This document shows, in pieces, positions 32,680 to 41,997 of a stretch of DNA of 64,000 bases (position 1 is the first letter of the stretch; each line of letters starts with the position of its first letter). A program made the translations under genes and the position numbers. The notes under the pieces were generated by a model. That model was given only the letters and a program-made list of their open reading frames with translations. It did not search any database and was not told the origin of the DNA. This DNA comes from Calliopum simillimum (lineage: Eukaryota; Arthropoda; Insecta; Diptera; Lauxaniidae), in assembly GCA_951812925.1 (NCBI GenBank), contig OX638371.1, positions 31,594,101 to 31,658,100 of the forward strand, in the 5' to 3' direction.

Positions 32680-33700
32680 GGGATATGCCACGCACCTAAA
32701 ATATTTTGTATGGGGGCTTAAATATCTCATCTTCAAAAGAACATAACTCAGAAAGTAAGAGTCCTATTGGAAAAATACGAAAGGATATTTTGTAAAGGAT
32801 AAGTGTGGCAATTCGATGCCGTTAATAAAAAAGAATGTCACCTTTTCTTGTAGCCACGCTGTAAGACTGAACACAGCGTTTTCTTCAACTTTAAGTAAGG
32901 ATATTTCGAAATCCCCAAGGTACACGTACGATGACAATTCTGCTAATAAAGATGGATTGAGCGTCGAAAATACATAAAAACTGCATATAAGTAACAAAAA
33001 GTTGATTCCATTTTTTTTTTTTTTTTTTGTGCCTGAATAACTAAATTTAATTAAAATTTTTATTTTCCAACAAAGTGGGCGTGGCAATTATTTAACAAAG
33101 CCCACTTTTCATTATGCTTTAGATAATCCTAAACCAGACCTGCATACCAAATTTCATCAAAAATGTTACACCATTTGCGAGAAATATCATTTAATGTATT
33201 TTACTTGTATGTGAGATTCCACGCGCACCGGCGATATTTCGCCCACTTTCTGGTCGTAGGTGCCTAATAGCAATTAGAGTTCCTACAGTTAAGTTCGGAA
33301 TGATTGCTTTATTAGTTTTCTTTTTATAGCGTATTATATTTTTGTGGGCGGTTCCTCGCCCTTCATCAAGTTTTTCAAAATAATGGCATATCACATATTA
33401 ATTCTTGTTTCCAGATGTAACATCTCCTAAATTTTCATTAAAATTGTTGGAGTTGTTTTTGAGTAATATTGAATCAAAATTTTCAATGGTTGGAAAGGGG
33501 GCGTGGCGCAACACTTTTCGTTTATTACAAGGCATTGATAAGCAGTGCCTACATATCAAATTTCATTAAAATACATTGTGCCATTTGCAAGAAATAACAT
33601 TTAAATTGTTTTACTTGCATGGGACGTTCCACGCCCAACGGCAAGTTGACTCTCTGCAATTAATTTCAAAAAGATTGCTTTAGCAGTTTTCTTTTTATAA
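32680..33700. repeat. dispersed 'gggcgtggc' repeat family, locus 1
   Basis: The blocks 'gaacacagcgttttcttcaa', 'aactgcatataag', 'agtgggcgtggcaat' and 'ataccaaatttcat' follow one another. A diverged second unit follows ('gggggcgtggcgca' at 33497 and 'tccacgcccaacgg'). Relatives lie at about 36650-37020, 41165-41530 and 49075-49235. The order of blocks resembles the internal, central-repeat part of DINE-like elements, but ends are not recognisable. Confidence 0.6.
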
Positions 33701-33837
33701 CAAACAGCCAGCCAGATGAACAGAAGAGCATGGCTATATCGGAAATAAATCAACCCATTCAGATCAATTTAAATTGTCGTAAAACGTGCACAAATGTTCA
33801 TCAACTCAGGAGATGGTAATTTGATCGATATAATTTC

Positions 33838-34735
33838 TATACCCTACACCCAGGGTACATTCACTTTGTACTTCCGTTTGTAACGCAGAGAAGGAGGCGT
33901 GGCAGATATAGAAAAGTATACATATGTTTGATCAGCGTCACTTCCTGAGTCGATATAGCCATGTCCGTCTGGCTGGCAAGATAACAAAATGAAATTTGGT
34001 ACGCTACCTCCGTCATCAAAGTTAGCTCATGGGATTGAAAATGAGCGGAATCGGTCAACGGCCACGCCTACCGCCCATATAAAAAATATATTCAAAATGC
34101 AAATTTAGGAGTATTTTTCACGACAATGCAACCAAAATACACATATACCTATACTACGAATTATAAGCGCAAGCTCTGATCAAAAAGTGGGAAAATTCGA
34201 ACAAGAGGACGTGGCACCTCCCATATAAGCGAAAGCTTGAAAACGCTATACTGAAAGCGTTTTCCAAGATAATCGAACTAAATTTTACCCAGACACTAAA
34301 GAGCATAAATGCAAGTTCTGAGCAAAAACCGGGTGAAATCGGACAAGAGAGCGTGGCACTTCCCATATAAGCAAAAGTTTCAAAATGCTATACTAAAAGA
34401 ATTTGTTGAGATAATCCTACTTAATTTCACTGAAATACTAAATACTATAAATGCACGCTCTGAACTTAAACTAGATGAACTCGGACAAGAGGATGTGGCA
34501 CCTCCCATATAAGCAAAAGCTTCAAAACGCTATATTGGAAACGTTTTACGAGATAGTCCAACCAAATTTCACTCAGACACTAAGAACTATAAATGCAAGC
34601 TCTGAGGAAAAGCTGGGCGAACTCGGACAAGAGGGTATGGCACCTCCCGTACAAGCAAAATTTTCAAAATACTGCAGTGCAGGGTATTTAATGTTTGGCC
34701 AAGCCAAAGGTTACACCCTTACTAGTTTTAACTTA
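33838..34735 (+). mobile_element. DINE-1/INE-1-like element, copy 2 (most complete)
   Basis: It opens 'tataccctacacccagggta', continues through 'gatcagcgtcac...gtcgatatagccatgtcc', and contains four central tandem units of about 142 bp, marked by 'tggcac(c/t)tccc' at 34210, 34351, 34495 and 34637. It ends 'gcagggtatttaatg...ggccaagcc...acacccttactag', with a short terminal hairpin. Overlapping open frames here (34154-34744) come from the tandem units and are not genes. Confidence 0.82.
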
Positions 34736-34799
34736 ATATTATAAATTTTGCACTTTCAAGTAAACTTTCCGTGTAAACAGGTAAGAATGTTTTCGATTT

Positions 34800-34920
34800 T
34801 TAATTAAATGGCAGCTAGTTCATATTATGACATTGAAGACACAATTAAAGGTGTATATATTAACACAAGATGGGATAAAAATAACATCATAATATGAGTT
34901 GACTGTCATTTTGTTAGAAA
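34800..34920. repeat. short inverted repeat
   Basis: 'atggcagctagttcatattatgac' (about 34808) and 'atcataatatgagttgactgtcat' (about 34887) are inverted with mismatches. It could be a very small MITE. Confidence 0.55.
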
Positions 34921-35744
34921 TTAAAAAAATTGTGTGAAAGTGTGAAATGCCACTGGTAAAAATAAATTATATTTTTATCTGTGTCACTGATATGTACTTA
35001 GAAACAGAGTTTTCTGCACATTTAAGCATTGATAACTTAAAATTCTTATGTGATAGAACCAAGTTCAGATTGATGAATAAAAGGTCCCGAACAACCAATA
35101 TCGTCTATAAGAATCGGCGAACAAAAAAAAATATTGAACATTTTCAGTCATGTTTTATTCGCTGCTTATCTTTTACCAAATTTAAGATATGTTCGTTATA
35201 AAATAATAGAAAAAAGAGGCACAATTTTTGCGCGCATTTACTTTATTATTGTATCATACTACGTGTATACCAGAATCAGTTTTTCGATGAATGGATAACT
35301 TTCAGAATTCGTAAGCACTATAACATAACCATTATCTGCAAGATCCTAACAACTCAATCAAAAAGACCTTGATGTACGAATCCAAAAATCTATTAGCAAC
35401 AGGTAGATGCAATCCACGTATCGCAAAAGATTTTTCAATTTGTTTCAATTATTACGTTCGCTCTTACATAGAACTTTTATTCTCTTTGCAACTGTACCGA
35501 TGGGTTAAAGAAGGGGGTATAACTTTTGTTTTCAACACATAAAATACCATTCTTTGCAATGGAAAAAGACATCAAATCAGCTGTTTCATTTTTCCTATAA
35601 AAAAAAAATAATGTTTCTCTTCAAACAACAAATGTCATGCGCATGTTCTCTCTTCAATTGCAAGATAAAAAGCTCTTTTCATAAAATTTGCTCAATAGTT
35701 TTGAGTTATTTCTTTATCTTTAACACATTGATAGTTAAACTGAA
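34921..35744. other. unassigned DNA
   Basis: No recognised feature; the 84-codon frame at 34947-35201 has no family motif. Confidence 0.4.
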
Positions 35745-35752
35745 GTAAAAAG

Positions 35753-36099
35753 CAGTGTTGCCAACTTTTAAATTTGAAAACGCACCAAATCCGGCAAAAA
35801 AACGCGTTTTTTCCCAAAAAAAGCACTAAATTCTAATTTGCAAAAAAAAATTAAAAAAAAACGAAAAAGTTTCGTACGTGTACAGACAAGTTTAGTAATT
35901 TTTAATTGAAACATTTTAATTATGAATCAATTTTATAAAAAGACTTTTCAATAAATAATTATTAGGGTAAGGGAAGACCACCAATCTTTCCTTTTTAAAT
36001 AAAACTAAAAATGAAAAAGCACTAAGCCAAAAATTTTACGGGTAATAATCCCAAAAAGGCACTAGATCTAGTGAGAAAAGCACTAAGTTGGCAACACTG
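35753..36099. mobile_element. 347-bp hAT-type MITE with 8-bp duplication
   Basis: Ends CAGTGTTGCCAACTT and its complement AAGTTGGCAACACTG, with a perfect 8-bp duplication GTAAAAAG at 35745-35752 and 36100-36107. The motif 'aaagcactaa' is repeated subterminally at both sides. Confidence 0.94.
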
Positions 36100-36254
36100 G
36101 TAAAAAGGCTCAGGAAAATGCTCCAAAATTCTTACAGGTTAAAAATTTCTCAAGTAAGCCACCTAAAAATTTAAATGTAAAAAGGATTTAAAAAAAAAAT
36201 AATTTTTTTTTTGCAACGAGAAAAGATTCTTGAAAAAAAAAAAAAATTTAATAT

Positions 36255-36399
36255 ACCCAGTGTGCCAGACGGTTCAAATCTCCGCTTTTTTATCCGTTAC
36301 GGATCCGTTACTGATCCGTTGGCGGGAGAGATTCCAAAAAAAAAAAGCGAATCGTAACGGGTAAAAAAGCGAAGATATGCACCGTCTGGCACACTGGGT
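36255..36399. mobile_element. 145-bp MITE with repeated ATCCGTTAC
   Basis: The inverted ends are ACCCAGTGTGCCAGACGGT and its complement. The centre contains 'atccgttacggatccgttac', with further 'gatccgttgg' and 'aatcgtaacggg'. A rearranged relative lies at 54985-55075. The target duplication is not clear because the flanks are themselves inverted. Confidence 0.8.
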
Positions 36400-36639
36400 T
36401 TATGTTTAGCATCGACCAGGGAATAAAACGGCTATTGGTTTGGGACCAAAATATTGTCATTTACATATTATTGAAAATCCCTTTTAAAAAATTATATATA
36501 GAGTTATTTGATGGTAGCTTATAATGAAAATAAATAGAAATTTAGGCAACTTTTCTGACTCTGAGAAAATTATTAAAAATATGTGCGCACTCTCCGCATA
36601 TCTAGAAACTATATCACAGAAAAAAATTGGGACAATCGA

Positions 36640-37020
36640 TATCGTCATTTCCTCAGAAAGCTACACCGTTAGCCAAAAATTTAAATAATCATATCTCTAA
36701 AACTGTTTAGCATACATGGATCAGATTTGGTACTTATGTAAATAGCACCAAGACAAATAACGTGTACTGGGAAAAATGGGGGTGTCACGCCCCAACAAAA
36801 ATCACTTCATCATACCTCTGACATATTTAGCGCACATGAATGAGATTTCTTACATGTAAACAAAGTGCCACGACATATAAGGGTCTTGGGAAAATGGGCG
36901 ATGCCATGTCCCTAAAAAATTCATAATTTAAGATATCTGGTACACATGTAAAATGCATATGGACAAATGACATCCTTTGGAAAAATTGGTCATGCCACGC
37001 CAACTTAACAATATCAGGTG
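36640..37020. repeat. dispersed 'gtgccacg' tandem repeat, locus 2
   Basis: Three units of about 90-100 bp, each with 'agcaca(c)atg...gagattt...acat(g/a)taaa' then 'gacaaatgac'-like sequence and 'gggaaaaatggg...gccacgcc'. Related to the repeat family at 32680-33700. Confidence 0.6.
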
Positions 37021-37283
37021 AACCAACATTAACTGGGAAATCCTGGTTTTTTGAAAGATTTTTAATTTAAAATTTGTATGGTGGAAAAACACAATTTTTA
37101 AGAGACATCAATGCACAACATTCTAAAATTAACCACATTGAAATATTGCCTCAGCTTTCCCAGAAATCCTCGTTTAAATTGTTGGCCACGAAGACCACTT
37201 CTGTTTTTTTGGTTTTTTGTAAATATCTTGAAAACGAAAAATTGCCCAAAATTAAACTTAGCACCAATTATAGGGCTAATTAA

Positions 37284-38676
37284 GGGGACATTCGCTTTTG
37301 TAATTGAAACAAAAAACACTTTTTAAAAATTTTATTATGAAAAAACTATTATATTTATTGACAAAATTTCTTTTGGAGATTGGTAAATATTGTCTAAAAC
37401 ATATGAAAAAAATTTTTTTTTATTTTTAGTTTCCCTTGGCTGCTGTAGAGGGCGTCATCCAAAAGTTACTTTTTAAGCGGAAGGACATGTTGTAGACCTC
37501 CTGTAACAGATTTTTGAAAAATTCAAAATGATTTTATTCTTGAGACTCAAAACTATACAATAAGCCTATAAAATTCATACTCTTTTATATTTTGAAGTTT
37601 TTGTATGAATATATATGAAAAATGCGAAAAAATTGAGGGACTTACCCCCAAAAAATGTCCCATAAAAATGAGGGGGTATTTTTTAAAACTTTCAGAGGCT
37701 TATTGTTTAATATTTTTTATGAGTAATCGAATGCTCTTTGGTCGAGTAGGTTCGGAGAAAAATGTCCTACCAGTTCGAAAAGTAACTTTTGGATGACGCC
37801 CTCTACAGCAGCCAAGGGAAACTAAAAATAAAACAAAATAAAAATTTTTTCATATTTTTTAGACAATATTTAACAATGTCCAAAAGAAATTTTGTCAATA
37901 AATATGATAGTCCGGGAAAGTGCCGTCATCGCGGATTCTGAAATTTTTAATGCAAAATGGTAGTTTACACTAAGACGAATAAGAAAAGCTTGGTCAGCAT
38001 GGTTGTAGCCTGGCTGAAATATTTTTAAATGATTTTTGAATTATTAAATTTTCGGAATGTTTTGCCGTCATCGCGGATTTTGATCGATCTTAATATTAAT
38101 CGATGGTAAATTTCATAACCATTCAGAAAAAATCCGGCCGACCAATTTTTTTTTGCCGAAAATGACCGGCCGACCTATTTTAATGGTGGGTGCAATTTTT
38201 GTGTTATCACGGAAATTTGTTTTTTTTTTTTTTTAATTTACGTGTTTTAATGTCAAATTTAAAAATATATTGGTATGCGACTTCAGAAACTGCCGGAAGT
38301 ACCCACTGTCGCACCATTAAAATAGGTCTGCCGATCATTTTCGGCAAAAAAAATTTGGTCGGCCGGATTTTTTCTGAATGGTTATGAAATTTACCATCGA
38401 TTAATATTAAGATTGATCAAAATCCGCGATGACGGCAAAACATTCCGAAAATTTAATAATTCAAAAATCATTTAAAAATATTTCAGCCAGGCTACAACCA
38501 TGCTGACCAAGCTTTTCTTATTCGTCTTAGTGTAAACTACCATTTTGCATTAAAAATTTCAGAGTCCGCGATGACGGCACTTTTAGTATTGCCGGCTCCT
38601 CGCCTATAACAGTTTTTTCATAATAAAATTTTTAAAAAGTGTTTTTTTGTTTTCAATTACAAAAGCGAATGTCCCC
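37284..38676. mobile_element. TTAA-type (piggyBac-like) foldback, copy A
   Basis: It begins GGGGACATTCGCTTTTGTAA after TTAA (37280-37283) and ends with the complement before TCAA, a decayed TTAA (38677-38680). Arms of about 350 bp include 'gctgctgtagagggcgtcat' and its mirror. Without the nested palindrome (37917-38583) it would be about 700 bp, equal to copy B at 57400-58099. The frames at 37098-37326 and 37605-37796 fall around and within it and are not genes. Confidence 0.88.
37917..38583. mobile_element. 667-bp foldback nested in copy A
   Basis: Near-perfect inverted arms of about 290 bp: 'aaagtgccgtcatcgcgga' at the left and its complement at the right, with 'gccgtcatcgcggattttga' and 'atccggccgacca' further in. 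Comparison with copy B shows that this block, plus short flanks, is absent from the ancestral TTAA element. It is therefore a later insertion. Confidence 0.88.
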
Positions 38677-38792
38677 TCAAGAGCTGTAAGTTAAGCCAAA
38701 ATAAAAATCCGTTTTATTTTGATTTTTTTTTTTTTTTACTTCAAATGTGTTCGACTGTCCCATAGGTTACAAAGTTATTAACAATATAGTGA

Positions 38793-39293
38793 CGTCGTGG
38801 AAGTCTTTTTTCTTCCTTCGCATACAAGGAAGGAATATTAAAAAAATATGTAAGAAAGCGTACACAAATTTTGTCACAGCTTCAAAAAATAATTAAACAT
38901 GAAAATTATATAGTAGAGCCGATGAAAGAGGGATTCAAATATGTTAAATACGAAATTAAAATCTTGTATAGTAATGAATGCAGTTTTAGTAGAAGAAACT
39001 CATATAACTTTTGCTGCAATCACCCTGGTGTTCAAATAGAAATTCAAGGGTTCGTTAAAGGAGAGCAAAAGTACTTCATTGGCATAAGATTGATTAATGC
39101 AAAGGATTTTTATAAAGAGCCCGTGATATCGATTTCATTAGGAATATATTTAGTGGACAAAATAACTTTGCCTAAAGATGAAAAGTTTTCTGTAGATGAC
39201 ATTAAATTCAAATTTATGTGCATTCCACATGAGGAGGAATTGTTGTTTAAACCTCTCTTACATGGTTTTTTTAATATTTATGTACAAATATAA
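38793..39293 (+). CDS. exon-like ORF of unknown function
   Basis: The frame is open from after a stop at 38790-38792 to the TAA at 39291-39293. No Met appears until well inside (EPMKEGFKYVKYEIKIL). A pyrimidine-rich stretch ending in 'catacaag' (about 38805-38828) looks like a 3' splice acceptor, so this may be the last coding exon of a spliced gene. The product from about 38829 has Cys residues (NECSF, FCCNHPG, FMCIPHE) and a charged, non-repetitive composition unlike the simple-sequence frames nearby. I do not recognise a domain, and no upstream exon is identifiable. It could be an accessory TE protein or a host gene fragment. Strand and frame are supported only by length and composition. 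Confidence 0.4.
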   Translation, partial: RRGSLFSSFAYKEGILKKYVRKRTQILSQLQKIIKHENYIVEPMKEGFKYVKYEIKILYSNECSFSRRNSYNFCCNHPGVQIEIQGFVKGEQKYFIGIRLINAKDFYKEPVISISLGIYLVDKITLPKDEKFSVDDIKFKFMCIPHEEELLFKPLLHGFFNIYVQI

Positions 39294-39566
39294 TTATTAG
39301 GTTTAAGGAAAGGAATCACAAGATATATTTATATAAAATATTTACCTATATAACATATTAGTTTAATTAATCTTATAAAATCCAAAGATGAACCACGATT
39401 ATATACCACTTTCAAAAATCCAAAAATTATCAGAATTCAACAGTGAAAACACTGTACCAAACGACTAACAGTAATAGATAAGCTTAAATTGCAAATAAAT
39501 GAACACCTTAAGTTGAGTTCACACATTTAAAATCAATCTTTATTTAAATTAAATTTTAATAATTTG

Positions 39567-39600
39567 GATGCATTTCGGGATGTTGACAACCCATCTTCAG
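39567..39600 (-). ncRNA. hammerhead-like ribozyme core in the Penelope flank
   Basis: Read on the minus strand: CTGAAGA (fits C-T-G-A-N-G-A), then a stem II candidate 'tgggttgtcaacatccc', then GAAATGCATC. The last part gives GAAA, a palindromic minimal stem III (ATGCAT) and a TC cleavage position. Penelope-like elements are known to carry minimal hammerheads with such palindromic stems III in their terminal repeats. The first stem II pair is non-canonical (T opposite C), and stem I (TTG with CAA) is short, so activity is uncertain. Confidence 0.45.
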
Positions 39601-39977
39601 CAACACGAATGAAAATATTTTAAATACAATAAAATAAACAAAGTGTAAGACTTGCCATACATAAATAATGGACACAAACATAATCTCATTAGAACGAGAA
39701 AAAACAAAGTTTAATAACTGTTTTAACAAAATTGAGAAACAATAACTTAATACCAATATAATCATATCGTAAATGTGTGAGACCAACAATTGAGATCAGA
39801 ATAATAATAACAAGAGAGAACCAAATTTTTTAATAACTGTGCACCGAAAGTAACTTTAAAAAATAGAGTACCTTACAATTAATTTGTACCATTATAGTCC
39901 AGTGCTACAAAGTTAAAGTCTGAATTACACAAATTTTTTTTATAAAAAATCAAATATACTGTTACATAAACGTAAAT

Positions 39978-41144
39978 TTAAATACAATTAAATAGATCTG
40001 ATATTATATTTCCTTTATCAAGGTTCATAGAATGCGTGTCTTTTTGAATATAAATGCTTTCATAGGCGTCAAGTTTGTTATGATCATTTATTTGTTTTTT
40101 CAATTTCATGTCATTGATTGAAAAATTAAAATGAGAATTATGAAGAACGTGGTTCGCAAACGCCGATTTCTTTGGTTGATTTTTATGAATATATCCCTCG
40201 TGTTCTTTATAACGTTTCCCAATGCCACGTCGAGTTTGACCATAGTATTTCTGGTCACAGTCACCACACTTAAGCACATATATTCCAGACTTTTGTAACA
40301 AAGGAGTTTCATCTTTGGTGGAACCCAGTAATTGCTTCACTTTATTGCCGCTTGAATAAACCAACTCCATGTTATACTTTTTGAAAATAGATTTTAATTT
40401 GTTTGTCACTTCCGGAATGAAAGATAAGCAAACCCGTTTCAACGAACTATTGTCATTTGCTAAATGATTTTGCGAGTATAACGTTGTTCTGTTTGACCTT
40501 GAAATTTTCCTTGAATGTTGCTGAATCATTTTATCAATTAAATTGACGTTATATCCATTTTTTATTGCAATCATTTTTATATGATTATATTCTTTTTTGA
40601 AATTAGAAATAGAAAGTGGAAGTTTCAAAAGTCTATGGACAAACGAATGAAAAACCGCCAATTTATGCTGTATTGGTGTATGGGAATCTGCGGTTATGTA
40701 CCTTAATGTACTCGTTTCTTTGTGGTGAACTGCTATGTCTATTTTTTCCCCAACTCTAGAGAGCATAAGATCCAAAAAGGCAATTTTCCCGTTTACTTCT
40801 ACTTCTTTCGTGAAATTTATTGTTTCAAATTGCTCATTTAAAATATTAAGCAGTGAATCCACTTCAGTTCGTTTGGCAATTGCGAAAACATCGTCGACAT
40901 AACGTAACCAAATTCTTGGTAGTTTTTCAGATTGCAGCAAATTCATCTCAAATTCCGCCATAAAAGCTTCAGCTAGTATAGGTGAACTCAACTTAAGGTG
41001 TTCATTTATTTGCAATTTAATTGAAAAGAGTTCACGGTATTGTTCAAATTTATAAATTGATGGAATAGATAAGCTGTAATAGAAAACTCTGTTTTCAGGA
41101 AAAGGAAAGGAAAAGGTGAAATCCTTTTTTTGTAATGGTATCAA
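39978..41144 (-). CDS. Penelope-like reverse transcriptase with GIY-YIG endonuclease (partial)
   Basis: 388 codons are open without stops. Residues 51-60 (KLSSPILAEA) fit RT motif B. Residues 79-90 hold W-L-R-Y-V-D-D-V-F-A-I, the catalytic YVDD of motif C. Residues 122-130 (AFLDLMLSR) fit the following RT motif. After a linker, residues 287-289 are GIY, then CGDCDQ, then YYGQTRRGIGKRYKEHE, with N331 and E361 at the expected metal-binding and structural positions of the GIY-YIG nuclease. This RT plus GIY-YIG order defines Penelope-like elements. The N-terminal fingers and motif A are missing: the first 45 or so residues do not look like RT, so the element is truncated and the ORF starts in flanking DNA. 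It is the longest undamaged TE frame in the window. Confidence 0.92.
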   Translation of the reverse strand: MIPLQKKDFTFSFPFPENRVFYYSLSIPSIYKFEQYRELFSIKLQINEHLKLSSPILAEAFMAEFEMNLLQSEKLPRIWLRYVDDVFAIAKRTEVDSLLNILNEQFETINFTKEVEVNGKIAFLDLMLSRVGEKIDIAVHHKETSTLRYITADSHTPIQHKLAVFHSFVHRLLKLPLSISNFKKEYNHIKMIAIKNGYNVNLIDKMIQQHSRKISRSNRTTLYSQNHLANDNSSLKRVCLSFIPEVTNKLKSIFKKYNMELVYSSGNKVKQLLGSTKDETPLLQKSGIYVLKCGDCDQKYYGQTRRGIGKRYKEHEGYIHKNQPKKSAFANHVLHNSHFNFSINDMKLKKQINDHNKLDAYESIYIQKDTHSMNLDKGNIISDLFNCI

Positions 41145-41164
41145 ATAGCCACACTCTTCCTTAT

Positions 41165-41530
41165 TAAAATATATTTTCGAACTTTTCCAATAGGACCGTT
41201 ACTTGCCAAGTTTGAATAGCGCACATTTCAGCCCCAAACAAGGACGAAATATTTTAGAGGCATGGCATTGCCCATTTTTGTTGGCGCTAACACATTTCAT
41301 ACTCTGCAGCAGATTTTAGCTAAACCGAGGCCATAAATCGGTTTTTCGATACTTATACAATTTTTTTCTTTGTGTGGGGGTTAAAATTCCTTCTTTTCTT
41401 TTCTCTCTTGTAAGCCTGAAAACAGCGTTTTCTTGCAGCTATGTTTACAATTCTGAGGATGCAGTCCAATTCAGAGTCAAAAAGTTCATAAGACTGCATA
41501 TAAGAAGTATTGTGTTCATACAACTTTATC
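41165..41530. repeat. dispersed repeat family, locus 3
   Basis: Shares 'gaaaacagcgttttcttgca' and 'agactgcatataag' with locus 1 (32870 and 32975) and locus 4 (49081). Confidence 0.6.
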
Positions 41531-41997
41531 TAGAGATGAGTAACTTAAGGTAACTGAAGTCAAATGGAATTGGTTGCGTTTTTGAGCGAACTTTTTATAT
41601 CTATAATATATTATATTTCAGTATTTCACTAATAGCTATTTGAAATTTGCCTAAAACTTATTTTGTGTTAACTTGGTTTAAGCTGTTTATTTTTCTTCTT
41701 TTGACACAGAAAAAACCAACAACTTTTGGCATAATTCATGGCAATGAACTGAAACTAAGCGTACATATATGTATCCGTATTTATTGATTTTCCCTTTTTA
41801 CGATCATCTGAAAATTAATTTCGATTTTTATTTCTTTCTTTCTGTTTTAATTTTATTTACTTACATTCTCCTATAATGACATTGAACATTACAAAATAAT
41901 AGCAAGAAAAAAGAAACATTTGAAGTTTTATCTGTAACATTATTCGCTTGTTGTAATAGTGTTGTCGTTTTAAAAACAAATAATTGGCGGTTGTAAC

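Larger units (their letters stand above)
39480..41150 (-). mobile_element. Penelope-like retroelement, 5'-truncated
   Basis: It contains an RT/GIY-YIG ORF (39978-41144), an AT-rich 3' flank and a hammerhead-like core at 39567-39600. A 37-bp segment beginning 'aaattgcaaataaatgaac' at 39488 is an inverted copy of the sequence at about 40979-41017 inside the ORF. Terminal rearrangements and inversions of this kind are common in Penelope-like elements. Confidence 0.8.

Noticed and set aside
34154..34744. Several overlapping ORFs with a shared 'FSKYCSAGYLMFGQAK'-type text
   Set aside because: They result from the tandem units of DINE-1; the same text appears in reverse in copy 3.
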